Of a stretch of 64,000 bases of DNA, positions 21,709-34,351 are shown one piece after another (the stretch's first letter is position 1; each line of letters begins with the position of its first letter). Source of the stretch: Oxytricha trifallax (Eukaryota > Ciliophora > Spirotrichea > Sporadotrichida > Oxytrichidae). The notes under the pieces are model-generated. The model saw only the letters and a list, made by a program, of their open reading frames with translations. It was not told where the DNA came from and searched no databases. Position numbers and translations under genes: made by a program. Where the stretch lies: positions 1-64,000 of the forward strand of contig ARYC01017104.1 in the NCBI GenBank assembly GCA_000711775.1, written 5' to 3'.

Positions 21709-22015
21709 TCAAGCACAGCTAGAAAGCATGTAGGACTCGCCATCGGCAGGAGTGATAAGCACTCTCACTGGATCGTTGTTTGAGGAGGCCACTGTAAGCT
21801 TGAACTCGGCTCCAGCCTTTACACTGATGTTGAATTCCTCGCACTTGCAGAAGAGGTCGCCTTTATGGTTCTCCACCTCGAAAGCATCGACTTGCTGTAG
21901 ATACTTGCGTTTCCTGTACACTTGCACCTAGTAAGCGTTGGGCGTGTTGTGCTGGTAGACGAATTGCAGCCTGAGTGGCTCGTTCTGCTTGTCCTCTGTA
22001 GTTTAGCTGTTCCAT
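21709..22015 (-). pseudogene. 101-aa accessory protein, left copy frameshifted near start
   Basis: Counterpart of 26587-26892. ATG 22015 begins MEQLNYR, but one extra G (cagaGGacaag instead of cagagacaag) shifts the frame after seven codons. The remainder, from QVYRKRKYLQQVDAFEV to the TGA at 21709-21711, is intact. Confidence 0.65.
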
Positions 22016-22326
22016 GTGTGCCTCCTGGTTTTTAATTTACTAATAATTAATAAGTGGGGAATTAGATTATAAAGCACTGTTGTAGTGTGAAGGAAATTCA
22101 GGCATAAGAGATTAACATAGACTTATAGTAGTAATATTAAAAACAATAGTAGTAGTAGCAATAATAGTAGCAATAGTTATAGCAGCAATAGCAGCATTTG
22201 TAATAGTAAATGCAGTGATAAGTTGATTTAAAATAAAATTATGGTTTGGGGTCTTAAAATGGAAATGTTCCATATAAATTTGAATTGGTATTGAGTATTT
22301 TAATTCTAAAACCGATTGCATTCCTT

Positions 22327-23999
22327 TCATTTCTGTAAGTGTTAGGCTTAGGGCTAGATTCTGCTCTGGATCATTGATGAGTTCTGAGTGATTAGTGACT
22401 GGTTGAGCTCAATCATATGGTTGGAGGATGGTTGATTGAAACTAAGATTATGATTCATGCGCTTAGCCTTCACATACTATCTTGGCGATAATGCATCCGC
22501 ATGAGACTCGAACTATGATAATGGAACTCTGGGTGCATTGAACTGTTATGACTGCTTTGAAGGGCGCTTGCGTTTCTTGGTTCCCTGATTGAATAAATTC
22601 ACTGCTCTCCCTCTATTGCTCACGCTCGTAATGACTGCATTCTCAAGTACACCAAACATCTCTGCAGTCAACTTGATAAACTTGTTCTTATCAAGAGTTT
22701 TCTGCTTCTGCCTGAATTCTAAACTTGCTTTGATATTTTAGTGGAAAAATTCCGGCTTGACTGTGTTTATGATCTATAGCATCACTTATTATAGCAGTAT
22801 GAAATAGCATTATTAAGAAGAGTAGTCATAGATGTAGTAGTATAAGTAAGTAACAGTAGTAGTAGCAGTGCACACTTACATTATAGAGAAATTATCTTCT
22901 GATTAATTTACCATCCTTAATATCAGGCAGATACTTGCAGATATCTGGCTCATTTTTAATATCACTGATGAGATTAATGACAGACAGCTCGTTGAGCTTA
23001 GGGACACTAATAATTCTCACCTTATGATTGCGCAGAACCTATAATAATGTAAACTGCAATGCTTACTTTCTTCACTCCAAGGAATATTCCCTGAATGTAC
23101 TCCAACGTGCATTCTTGGTAAGGTGGCAGGTAGAATTAACCTGCATGTATAAATGACTAATGAATTTCATACCTTGGGTGAGCAAGATAGAGTATATATC
23201 CTGCTTCGACTTCCCTAATCTTGCAATCTCATTTGATGGCACGAAGTGCACTACCTAATCATTGATAGTTTCAGTATTGATAATGCTCATACGTGTAGGG
23301 CGATGCCCTTCTTTGACCTCCTCATCAACATCGTTAAATAATTCACTATGAGGGTTGAAGCTGGACACTCCACCTCCTGATCTCTAGACATTGCCATGCT
23401 TTCTACTTGGCTCAGTTCTGAATTTTAGTTGATGGCCATGACTATGATTATTGTTGAGGTATGTATCAATCTAAGTGATGTTCCTCATGAACTGACCAGA
23501 GATTTAGTTGAAGTCGGCTGAATACTCATTCCCAATCTAGTTTGGAGAGTTGCCACCATTATCATGAGTCTGCTCCCTACTCTCCTCCTCCACTGGATTC
23601 ATTTATGCATCATTACTCTGCCCAGTATAGAGAGCTCTTGATCCAGACATCTATATTATGTTAATTATAATACAGCACAGATAAATGAAATCGATTCGAA
23701 TCAATGAAGAAAATTGTTGAATATTGAGGAGATAAATATGAGCTGGAATGCTTAAATATTGAATGATATGCTTGATAATTAATCTTACCTTGCCTCTGAC
23801 CACTCCAAGATCCTTGATTGGATAGCCATTCATGACTCCATTGCCGAAGCTGCTCTGGAAGAATGAGCCCGTAGCGAGCTGTGAGGATCCACCACCCACT
23901 CCTGGCTGCGCCAGAGAGTGGGGGTGGGGCGTCCAAGATTTCTCCATCTTCAACATCACCGGCTTTGTCAACTACCTGATGCTAAGAATCGCTGTTCAT
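22327..23999 (-). CDS. Large accessory protein of the palindrome (left copy, apparently intact)
   Basis: ATG 23999 starts MNSDSQHQVVDKAGDVEDGE. Four GT-AG introns are inferred. Segments in order: FFQSSFGNGVMNGYPIKDLG; MSGSRAHYTGQSNDAQMNPV; SSFNPHSELFNDVDEEVKEG; YLPPYQECTLEYIQGIFLGV; VRIISVPKLNELSVINLISD; KYLPDIKDGKLIRRQFLYNI; EFFHQNIKASLEFRQKQK; a basic nuclear-signal-like TKKRKRPSKQ; and a Gln-rich end HLQK at TGA 22327-22329. Length is about 420-430 aa. I do not recognise the family. The NLS-like patch and conserved middle suggest a nuclear DNA-handling partner of the transposase, which is inference. Confidence 0.6.
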
Positions 24000-24284
24000 T
24001 CTTATTAATTAATAGCAAGTATTAAGAAATTTAACTGATAGTATCAATTTAAATTAGTGTAGTATGAAATTAAAATCGGTTATTAAGAATTAAAATTAGA
24101 ATTATAAATTCTTGATTGCGCAAATATATAAATCCTCCTGAATTGGAGTGGAATTGTTCGTTCTCAATGCATACTAAACGCCATCAATGGTTCATCATAT
24201 CAAAATGTGCGTCACATACCTAACTTTTCATGTATCATCTTGGATTGGCTCGAAGCATACTAATTAGTAATTAAGGGTTATCGA

Positions 24285-24316
24285 ATTTTTGAAATAGATT
24301 TTGAAAAAATCAATTT
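24285..24316. other. Palindrome centre (spacer)
   Basis: About 32 bp of AT-rich DNA between the arms, itself weakly self-complementary. It carries no terminal-repeat-like motif, so the arms meet at internal sequence rather than at two element ends. Confidence 0.6.
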
Positions 24317-24602
24317 CTCGATAAAACCCTTAATTACTAATTAGTATGCTTCGAGCCAATCCAAGATGATACATGAAAAGTTAGGTATGTGACGCACATT
24401 TTGATATGATGAACCATTGATGGCGTTTAGTATGCATTGAGAACGAACAATTCCACTCCAATTCAGGAGGATTTATATATTTGCGCAATCAAGAATTTAT
24501 AATTCTAATTTTAATTCTTAATAACCGATTTTAATTTCATATACACTAATTTAAATTGATACTATCAGTTAAATTCTTAATACTAGCTATTAATTAATAA
24601 GA

Positions 24603-26276
24603 ATGAACAGCGATTCTTAGCATCAGGTAGTTGACAAAGCGGGTGATGTTGAAGATGGAGAAATCTTGGACGCCCCCCACCCCCACTCCCTGGCGCAGCC
24701 GGGAGTGGGTGGTGGATCCTCACAGCTCGCTACGGGCTCATTCTTCCAGAGCAGCTTCGGCAATGGAGTCATGAATGGCTATCCAATCAAGGACCTTGGA
24801 GTGGTCAGAGGCAAGGTAAGATTTATTATCAAACATATCATTCAATAATTAAGCCTTCAAGCTCATATTTATCTCCTCAACATTTAACCATTCCCTTCAT
24901 TTATTCGAATCGATTTCATTTATCTGTGCTGTATTAGAATTAACATAATATAGATGTCTGGATCAAGAGCTCACTATACTGGGCAGAGTAATGATGCATA
25001 AATGAATCCAGTGGAGGAGGAGAGTAGGGAGCAGACTCATGATAATGGTGGCAACTCTCCAAACTAGATTGGGAATGAGGATTCAGCCGACTTCAACTAA
25101 ATCTCTGGTCAGTTCATGAGGAACATCACTTAGATTGATACATACCTCAACAATAATCATAGTTATGGGCCGCAACTAAAATTCAGAACTGAGCCAAGTA
25201 GAAAGCATGGCAATGTCTAGAGATCAGGAGGTGGATGTCCAGCTTCAACCCTCATAATGAATTATTTAACGATGTTGATGAGGAAGTCAAAGAAGGGCAT
25301 CGCCCTACACGTATGAGCATTATCAAAACTGAAACTATCAATGATTAGGTAGTGCACTCCGTGCCATCAAATGAGCTGGCAAGATTAGGGAAGTCTAAGC
25401 AGTATATATACTCAATCTTGCTCACCCAAGGTATGAAATTCATTAGTCATTTATACATGCAGGTTAATTCTACCTGCCACCTTACCAAGAATGCACGTTG
25501 GAGTACATTCAGGGCATATTCCTTGGAGTGAAGAAAGTAAGCATTGCAGTTTACATTATTATAGGTTTTGCGCAATCATGAGGTGAGAATTATTAGTGTC
25601 CCTAAGCTCAACGAGCTGTCTGTCATTAATCTCATCAGTGATATTAAAAAGGAGCCAGATATCTGCAAGTATCTGCCTGATATTAAGGATGGTAAATTAA
25701 TCAGCAGATAATTTCTCTATAACGTAAGTGTGCACTACTACTACTACTGTTACTTACTTATACTACTACATCTATGACTACTCTTCTTAATAATGCTATT
25801 TCATACTGCTATAATAAGTGATGCTATAGATCATAAACACAGTCAAGCCGGAATTTTTCCACAAAAATATCAAAGCAAGTTTAGAATTCAGGCAGAAGCA
25901 GAAAACTCTTGATAAGAACAAGTTTATCAAGTTGACTGCAGAGATGTTTGGTGTACTTCAGAATGCAGTCATTACGAGCGTGAGCAATAGAGGGAGAGCA
26001 GTGAATTTATTGAATCAGGGAACCAAGAAACGCAAGCGCACATCGAAGCAGTCATAACAGATCAACGCACCCAGAGTTCCATTATCATAGTTCGAGTCTC
26101 ATGCGGATGCATTATCGCCAAGATAGTATGTGAAGGCTAAGCGCATGAATCATAATCTTAGTTTCAATCAACCATCCTCCAACCATATGATTGAGCTCAA
26201 CCAGTCACTAATCACTCAGAACTCATCAATGATCCAGAGCAGAATCTAGCCCTAAGCCTAACACTTACAGAAATGA
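24603..26276 (+). pseudogene. Large accessory protein, right copy with a frameshift
   Basis: Mirror of 22327-23999. It starts at ATG 24603, with intron 1 at 24816-24953. A single-base deletion near 25226 (GGTGGATGTCC versus GGTGGAGTGTCC) breaks the frame in exon 2. Later exons remain recognisable up to TGA 26274-26276. The TAA and TAG Gln codons are shared with the left copy. Confidence 0.6.
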
Positions 26277-26586
26277 AAGGAATGCAATCGGTTTTAGAAT
26301 TAAAATACTCAATACCAATTCAAACTTATATGGAACATTTCCATTTTAAGACCCCAAACCATAATTTTATTTTAAATCAACTTATCACTGCATTTACTAT
26401 TACAAATGCTGCTATGCTGCTATAACTATTGCTACTATTATTGCTACTACTACTATTGTTTTTATTATTACTACTATAAGTCTCTGTTAATCTCTTATGC
26501 CTGAATTCCCTTCACACTACAACAGTGCTTTATATTCTAATTCCCCACTTATTAATTATTAGTAAATTAAAAACCAGGACGCACAC

Positions 26587-26892
26587 ATGGAACAGCTAAA
26601 CTACAGAGACAAGCAGAACGAACCACTCAGGCTGCAATTCGTCTACCAGCACAACACGCCCAATGCTTACTAGGTGCAGGTGTACAGGAAACGCAAGTAT
26701 CTGCAGCAAGACGATGCTTTCGAGGTGGAGAACCATAAAGGCGACCTCTTCTGCAAGTGCGAGGAATTCAACATCAGTGTAAAGGCTGGAGCCGAGTTCA
26801 AACTTACAGTGGCCTCCTCAAACAACGACCCAGTGAGAGTGCTTATCACTCCTACCGATGGCGAGTCCTACATGCTTTCTAGCTGTGCTTGA
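26587..26892 (+). CDS. 101-aa accessory protein of the palindrome (right copy, intact)
   Basis: ATG 26587 to TGA 26890-26892, one exon. The sequence is MEQLNYRDKQNEPLRLQFVY..., QVYRKRKYLQQDDAFEVEN, FCKCEEFNISVKAGAEFKLT, ending SYMLSSCA. It is compact, charged, predicted beta-rich by eye, with one internal Gln from TAG. No known family is recognised. Near-identity with the left copy over most of its length indicates recent selection or recent duplication. Role unknown. Confidence 0.65.
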
Positions 26893-27192
26893 TCAGCAGG
26901 AGGCATTGCAGCTGATGCTAGTGAGAGAGGAGGGGCACTTGAGAGCAGAGCCTTCAGATGATATAGAGTCTTTGATTTAATTTACGTTATTTAATACCTA
27001 ATTCACTTCCCTAATTCACTCTCGATGTAACCCATCGAATATTAATTTCACACGCATATAAAACTTTAATTCACTGCTTCAATCGTCGTGATCTGCTGAA
27101 CTGAGGCTGCCTCACTGCTGAGTCTGGTTTGCTGGTGAATTCTCTGTGCTGATGATGCTTAGCATGCCTGCAACGTGGAAGTGGAGAGTGCG

Positions 27193-27506
27193 ATGCTATT
27201 TGTGCTGTGCTAGATTGCTATGATTACTACAACTCTCAACTTTGTGTCATCGCACTCCGCGATTTGTGCCTTGACCAAGCTACAATTGTAAGTATCTGCC
27301 TATATCATTAACAATATACAGAAGACTTGGGTCTGCGTTGCAGTTGGAGCAGCTGGTGTGAGCTGCTTGCTTTACATGCTAAAGTTACTGTTCAATGAGA
27401 GCACTCTGCTTCGAAGGTAAGCATATCAACTTGCTTCTCATTACAATGCCAGTTAATCCAGTATAGGATCGAGCTTTACGATGCAGCTCTGCTGAACACT
27501 TATTGA
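27193..27506 (+). CDS. Small two-span membrane protein (right arm)
   Basis: Mirror of 21095-21408. Same start (MLFVLCQIAM), same intron position after TLLRR, last exon IELYDAALLNTY to TGA at 27504-27506. Conservation of both exons and intron supports a real gene. Confidence 0.55.
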
Positions 27507-30284
27507 GCTGGTGAGTTTCTTGTGGAGGGAGGGAGGGCAAAGAAGCGTGAAGTAGGATAAGTAGGTAAGCTTCATTCCTTAACTTGCACAGAGTGCCAGC
27601 CATAGGGGCTGAGGATGAGTGGGTGTTAAAGCAGAATTACAGAACTTGGGCAGCGATTTCTAAACTACTACTCACTTTTGGCTTAGAATTCAAGTAAGTC
27701 AAATCAAATTAATTTCAAAACCACAAAACATGCTAATAATTTTTCTAAAGGGTTTTGGGTTTTAGACCTTGCACATGACACGATCAAAAAAATTGAAGAC
27801 AAAGACTGTAAATTACAAAAATTTATTATAAAATATAGCTAAAAATAAAAAACTAAACAAAGAGAAGCTACTACTAAAACTTTAAGCATTGAACTAAACC
27901 CTAATAATCATTTGATTATCAAAAGCTTTAAATCAAAAAAAACTTTCATAATAAGACAAATCAAAGTCCCAAAATCATTTGGGTTTATAAATAAGATAAT
28001 TACAATAATCAAAATAAAAATTGAAACAATAAAGCCAAGTTAGCAGCCAGCCCTCGCCCAGCAATAAACTGAGCTAGACAGCCGTGAGGAAAAAAAAAAA
28101 AGAAAGACAAAAGAAGGAAACACAGACAATATAAAACCCTAATGGTGGCCACCTAATCTAAAACAAAAGAGAAATCGTAAGTGCCAAAGCGCGTAAGGTG
28201 AATTGAAGCTCGTAGAGGGTGCCGAAGCGCGTAAGGGGTGCATAAAGCTCGTAAATAGAGTAAATATCTAAGCAAAGTATCTCTATGTGGGGAGTTCCAC
28301 CCCACCTCTCTCTCCAACCTTGAACTATAAAAGAATTAACAAGATAATAATGATTTTTAAAAAGATTTTGGAAAAATACTTACCTAATTGAAATAATTTG
28401 AATCTGTGCTTGATCTACTGCTCCATAATCTGCTGAATCTAAAAGAAAATTAAAAAAACTAAAACTAATAAAAAATTGGAAAAGATTTTTATTAAAAAAA
28501 TCTTACCTATGAGTAAAATGCTGAAATCTGCTGATGCTGCTGTCCCCATTGATCTAAAAAGCTAAAAAAAAGAGACAAATAGTGGTGGCCACCACAATAA
28601 TAATAACCAAATATAATCACCAACAACAAAAATTTTAATTATTATAACAATAATTAATTCCAACTTTACTTTAGTAAAATTATTCAGCAAATATTCGGAA
28701 TTTTCGCGAATTTTCGGAGGCTAAGCCTATATAATTATTTTTTAGAAAGTTGGAGCAACCGATGGTGAATCAAATACGTAAAATCTAGCTACTGCTAGCT
28801 CAAACTGTGCTATTGTAGCTTAGTTTAAGTTCTACTTACTTTACTTTGACTTTGAGCTCCTTGAGCAACTTTTAAAATTCAAGCTCAACTTATAGAAAAT
28901 TTTACTTACTTAAAAACTTTGACTTAAAGTAAACTTGACTTAAAAACCCAGCAATCCTAAGCTCTGTAAGAGACTCTCACTTCAAGGGCTGGGGTACATA
29001 CCCTGAAAGCCGAAGTGGCGTAAGACCTCTCAGGCTGTATCCTCGCCGAGGGCTTTGCAGGGCCGTTGCTGGCACTACTACTACTAAAAGTTTTGGGGTG
29101 GAACTTAAAGGCTGGTCTGAGTTTAGCTAACTTAGCAACTTTTACTCAAAGTAAAGGAAATATTCCTGGAATTGGTAAGTACTATTCATATTCTTAACTT
29201 CTTCTACTACAATAGGTCACCAACAGGTGAGATCTCTTCAGAAGCTCACGTGTTACGGCTTACTTCGAGTGTTTGAGTGAGTTAGTTTTACTCGTTACTT
29301 CGTTGCCCAAGCTAAATGGTGGCTGGGTTAATACCTGGCTCACAGTGATATAGTAGTTTTTTACTTAATAGTTTAAGTCTTTAGGGTTTGTGAGTTGCTA
29401 TGACCTGACTCTGACAACCATATTTATCTGTGAGGGGTCCTCTAGCCAGAGCAGCCAATCTCTCGCGTTTATTGCACTGGGGAAGGGTTGCTTGAAAGCA
29501 ACCAAGCCTCAGAGAGGCATGTTTTAATAGTAATAGTATTAATTTTAAGTAATAATCTTCACTTTAACCTTAAAATCCAAGCTAAAACCCAACTTTTGGG
29601 CTGGTCTACTGCCCTCTAACCTTACCCAATCACCTCTAATCTATCCTAATGTTATTTTCTTAACAACAGCACCAATACCTAGTTATCCTAACAAAATTTC
29701 CTAAATTCAGGTGGAGGGGTCATAAAGTTAGCCAAGCAAAAGTGCTGTACTGGAAAAGCTCCATATTCTAGGTCTTAAGGCCAAACAAGACCAAATAAGA
29801 CCCCATTTGCCTGGTATTTGAAGCCTACCACCTCCCCTATTGCTCGATCTTCCCTAAAACTACATGTTATTAGTAATAAACACTATTATCAATGCTTATG
29901 ATCAATTAGCCACCATAGATATCACATGGGGTAGAGCTGGGCTGGACTCAAGGGGTGAGGAGGAGGCACTTTTTTGAAAATTTCAAGGCCAAAATGGCCG
30001 TTAGGACCACCCTGACATTTCAAGATGGGATATAGCCACTCCCACCACCAATCGGCTTCTTTCCTTCTATCTCGTCGATCTAGAGTGTATTAGCGATGTT
30101 TGGGTTGGGATGGTGGGATGGGGAGGAGATTGGAAAATAATTTTTGTAAAATCATACAAGTCATACTCTATAATCCGTTAGAGATAGTATAGGCACTTTC
30201 AAACTTGGAATTGAAAATAATTCGACCCCCCCTCTAAATCCGCGGTTCCTCAACTCAAAAACCAACTTTTTTTATGTTTCTGTA

Positions 30285-30497
30285 GTGAGGCTTGGATTTC
30301 TAGACTACTGGGAGTGGTTTGGGGTCGATCTGAGACTCAAGGGTAGACCTCATGGTGCATCCGGGGGATATGAGGAGGTCCCTGAAAAGTGGCGTCAGAT
30401 CAGAAATTGGGGCCACCGACCTACCGATCTGAGGGGGTTCAAAAATATGGTTGGCATAGCCAACAAAACTCCCAAACCCCAAACCCCTGATAGTTGA
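30285..30497 (+). CDS. Possible 70-aa protein conserved in both arms (right)
   Basis: Right-arm counterpart of 18031-18243. It differs at two adjacent residues (KGRPHG versus KVGPHG). The same caveats apply. Confidence 0.2.
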   Translation: MRLGFLDYWEWFGVDLRLKGRPHGASGGYEEVPEKWRQIRNWGHRPTDLRGFKNMVGIANKTPKPQTPDS

Positions 30498-30608
30498 TTG
30501 AGTGAGATTATGAATGAATTTGAGATGATTAAATAGAGTGTTGAGTGATTAAAGGGAGTAATGTGAGAGGTTGGGGGTATAATGAGGTTTATGAGTAGAT
30601 AAGAGGGG
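30478..30608 (-). repeat. TBE-like terminal motif inside the right arm
   Basis: Mirror copy of 17930-18060, with the companion C4A4-like string at about 30917-30933. Confidence 0.45.
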
Positions 30609-31395
30609 TATGTTTAATAATTTATAGTTAAAATCTAAAATCTGAATTCAATTTTTATAACTAAGTTCCAAATCACAAAATTTCCACTCAATTCGCTGAC
30701 CACTCCAGCAATTCGATGAATATTGGGCAATCATGGCTAAAATCGTCAATGGCCAGCCGCAATGATGATGGGTTGCGGCATCTACCCAGCAATAGGTGTA
30801 AAATATTGAAATTTAAGTTCAGTATGTTAAATAATTAATCGCTTATATATCATAGCTATATCAATACTACTGATTTTTAATTACTAGTATATAAGTTTAT
30901 ATTATAATTTATATCAAAACCCCGAAACCCCTCCTGTACATGGAATCACTTTCACAGTATACAGGTAGTGATCAATAGTCAATTAATTCACACTCTTAGT
31001 AGAGCTTTTCTTCGCATTCAATACTGAACTATGGATTTTTATGCAATCAGCAACTTGAGGAGATCAAGCAAAGTACGTTGAAGCCCTAGCAAAAGACTAT
31101 ACTAAAGTGGACATCAGTCGTGCTAGGCACTAACTTCCCCTCGAACCCTAAACCAGCGAAGCTCACTTACACCTCGGGTACTCTCCTCAATAATGGGTAG
31201 GTGCCACCATCAACAATGGGCATACTGGGTGGGCAAATCATCAGACTGCCCTTGGAGAATGTTAAATGAGCAGTATCATCCTTAGTCGATATTGAGAGTT
31301 TGGCAACTGACGACCAGCTATGTTATGGCCTCGAACAGTTCCTTCGAATGATTAGAAAGCCATCATAGTCTTCAACATAAGGAAACCCTAATGTA

Positions 31396-33711
31396 ATGCC
31401 CAAGAACCTGCAGATCAAGTATCGTGATGAGCTTTGGCAGGGTCTTCAAGACTTCATGAGAGAGCAGGATGGGAGTATCGATTTTCTCAATCGAAATCAT
31501 TCAAACTATCAAGTAATGAATGGATCATCAAAGAATCCATACCTTAAACGCAGAGATGCGAAGCTGGCATTGAAAAAGATCTCTGTAGTACAACATTACA
31601 AGGTGGAAGGCATGAAGCCCAAGGACATTGCTCTTTAGATGGGTGTGGATCGACGATTTGTTTACAAAGCAATTGAAAAGTTCAAGTTGGAGGTGGAGCA
31701 CAGAGTGCTCAATCCAAAGCCAAAGCTGAAGAATGGGAGGAAGAATACCAGGAGCAACCCGTTGTTGCTGAAGGCTATTGCGACAGTACTCTAACAGCAG
31801 GGCATCTACAAGATCACTGGCTGGCGCCTTCATCATAACCTGCTTGAAATGCAGTGTAAAGAATAGGAATTTAAGAACCTCGCAGTGCCTTGCGTTGCTA
31901 CTCTCTTGAAAGTACTGAAGGAAAGTTTCCATTTGAGATTCGGCAAGGCTCAGAACGCCAATGCTAAGTATAGGGATCCATCATTCAACGATAGGAGGCT
32001 TTGGGTGTCAAGACTGCTTGCTCAGCTATTCCTGGAAGATGCTGTAATTATATCAGTTGATGAATCAAACTTCAGAAGCGATTACATGCCTACAAAATAA
32101 TGGAGTTTCAATTCAGCTGCTCTTCACTAGGAAAATCGTGTAATCGACTCCTCCCAGACACCTGAAATTGTAAGACCGAGGTCCTCGTCACCGACGATGT
32201 CTTTGAGTATGGTGAAATGCTGTCTGGCTACCCCAACAGAGAAACACGTATGTCGAATATCACTGGCGTTAAGTAGCAGGATCAAATGAACGGATCAAAC
32301 ATGGCCATTTTGTAAAGTCCAGTTGCAACTCAAGATGAAAATAACCTAAAACCTGAAAATCTGAGACTCCAAGCAACTCCGGGAACCAGTAGGTAAGTAT
32401 TGCTATATTTGCTTAACTGATTGAGTACAGCATCGTCAGCAGATCAAGAATGGGTAGTCTAGATGGGTAAGGATTTTATCCAAGTTAAGAGGGCCATGTT
32501 AGAAATACTGAACGAATAATGTCTGGATCTGGAATTGTTCCGTCGAAGATTCCAAGGCCAAACTCGAAATCGATATTTCCTAAGTTATGGAGGAAAACTT
32601 CCACCTAAGCATAGCATACCTTTGATAGTAGGGAGCAGAGCATTGCTGCCACCACTGTCAAGTGCAGCGATAAATATAAGAATACTCAGCTGTCACCTAT
32701 CTTGGAAGACCCAGAGGGCAGTGCTTAATACACATCCCTGCAGAAGCACTTCAACGCGTTCAGAATATAGAGCTCTTCCAAGAAGCCTGTAAGTCAACCA
32801 TAAACCCCTCTGAAATCGGCTTCCACTCTAACTCCATTAGTTCAGAACCTAGCCAAACTCAGGCTGCAATCAAGTAAGCGTAAGGGTAGTGAGATGATCA
32901 ATGTAACAGCCCATGAAAACTAGAAAGGTATTACACCTAGACGCTTGCAGCTGTCAAGCAGGGCAGAGAGCAGCAGTATAGTCACAGTGAAGGAATAGGA
33001 AGGTAAGCTATAGCTTCATGGTTTTATACTACTTTAGTTTATACCAAGCTAAGTATACCCAACTAGAGAAACGACTAAGCACCCATAGCAGATTCTGGTA
33101 ACATCGATGCATAACCATCATTACATTATACTCCCATTGCAGTTGTAAGACAGCAAGTCAGCTAGAGATTGGGGACTTATGGCATTATGGCTAGAAATCT
33201 CTCAATAACCAAGGAAAAAACTAAGAGACAGCAATTCTCGATGAGTTTCATAGCAGCAATCACTAAGGAACAGCTGGTCTCCAGCCAAATCATTGAGGGG
33301 GCCTTCGATGCGGTGCTGTTCGAGAACTTCCTCTATCACACCCTGCGCCAGCTGCGCACAGACAAGGATCTCGCCCAGAAGAAGATCGTGCTGGCTCATG
33401 GACAACGCAGTCATTCACAAGTATTCAGAGGTGCTGGAGACTGCTAGGAAGTTCAAGGTGACTGTCCTTTTCAACGCTGAATACTCACGCTGGCTTAACC
33501 CAATCGAGCAGTTGTTCTCCTACATCAAGAGGCACCTCCGATAAGAGCAAGCAGACAGCAAGTAAGCATACTATACCTAACTTTTGATAGGATCCACCTG
33601 GTGAAGCGGCTCTCTCAGATTTTGAAGGCCATGACCAAGACCGACGTCAACAAGCTCTGGGCTTTCAGCGTGAAGCAGTGGTGCAGCACCATCAAGCTTG
33701 GATTTGTGTGA
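31396..33711 (+). pseudogene. DD34E transposase, right-arm copy with two frameshifts
   Basis: Mirror copy of the 14818-17134 gene. Exons: 31396-32392, 32431-32788, 32846-33002, 33143-33561 and 33591-33711, all with GT-AG introns of 28-140 nt. The last exon is intact here and ends IKLGFV at TGA 33709-33711. Compared with the left copy, one G is missing near 32168 (ATTGTAAG versus ATTGGTAAG), and one base is inserted near 33393, just before the second catalytic Asp. Both shift the frame. The insert exon includes MSGSGIVPSKIPRPNSK and EDPEGSAQYTSLQKHFNAF. The left and right lesions do not coincide. Confidence 0.8.
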
Positions 33712-34351
33712 GATTGATATAAAAGACGATGAGTTGGGGTGCAGGAGCTATTGAAGTCAACAATACATACAGAAACAGCAGTTGAATCGTCAAATTTATT
33801 GATTAAAAGCCCCCTTATTACATATCACACTTTAAGTTTTAATTTTAACTAATCAAACCAAAAATCCAAAAACCTCTCTCATTTTCGCTCATTCAAATCG
33901 GAATTTTGGCTCCTCTTCCACTAAAGGAATCGAATTTGGTGCTCAAACAGTCGAGCAGGACTTGAAAGTTGGTGAGCTGGGGGTTTTAAAACATGGAGAA
34001 TACGATGGGTCTCAAATTTGACGAAACACTCATCAAGCAACGAGTTATTGACCATTTATGGTGATTCCACTCTCGATTACGAAAATTTAGGCATAGATGT
34101 CTATGATTTCCAATCATTTCAAAGTTGGACAGTAAAAATGACTATTGGGAACTAAACTAGTAAATCAGTTGAAAAATTCGAAGATCCTGCTTTAAAATCA
34201 ATGATTCTTGTTGAAATTTGATCAAATTGACAATATACAGCTATAAGTGTTAAATACAAACGAAATGTAAAGTTGGTTAAATTTAATTAATTATAACATA
34301 ATTTTGATTAATTTCTACAATTTCCTATTTTTATCTATTTTAGCAATAATA

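Larger units (their letters stand above)
14176..34349. mobile_element. 20.2-kb palindromic transposon, TA-flanked, two ~10-kb arms
   Basis: Left arm 14176-24284 and right arm 24317-34349 are reverse complements around a spacer of about 32 bp. Similarity stops sharply at both outer ends, at TTATTGC / GCAATAA, each bordered by TA (14174-14175, 34350-34351). Base changes and short indels are scattered along the arms, so they are diverged copies. Each arm has, from the outside in, a DD34E transposase, GC-rich non-coding DNA with TBE-like end motifs, a doubtful spliced gene, and three small-to-medium accessory genes. GT-AG introns occur within genes. Overall this looks like a Tc1/mariner-class element that became, or always was, an inverted dimer. 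Coding segments of cellular genes abut both ends. Confidence 0.8.

Noticed and set aside
32535-32792. 85-aa Arg-rich frame (and mirror 15736-15993)
   Set aside because: The frame beginning MSGSGIVPSK, offset from it, connects by intron phase to the transposase exons on both sides; the Arg-rich frame does not.
14176-34349. The 20-kb palindrome as a sequencing or assembly hairpin artefact
   Set aside because: The arms differ by many substitutions and indels spread over their length (whole stretches such as 19.9-20.5 kb versus 28.1-28.6 kb are clearly diverged), and each ends at a clean TA boundary next to different unique DNA. An artefactual hairpin read would give near-identical arms.
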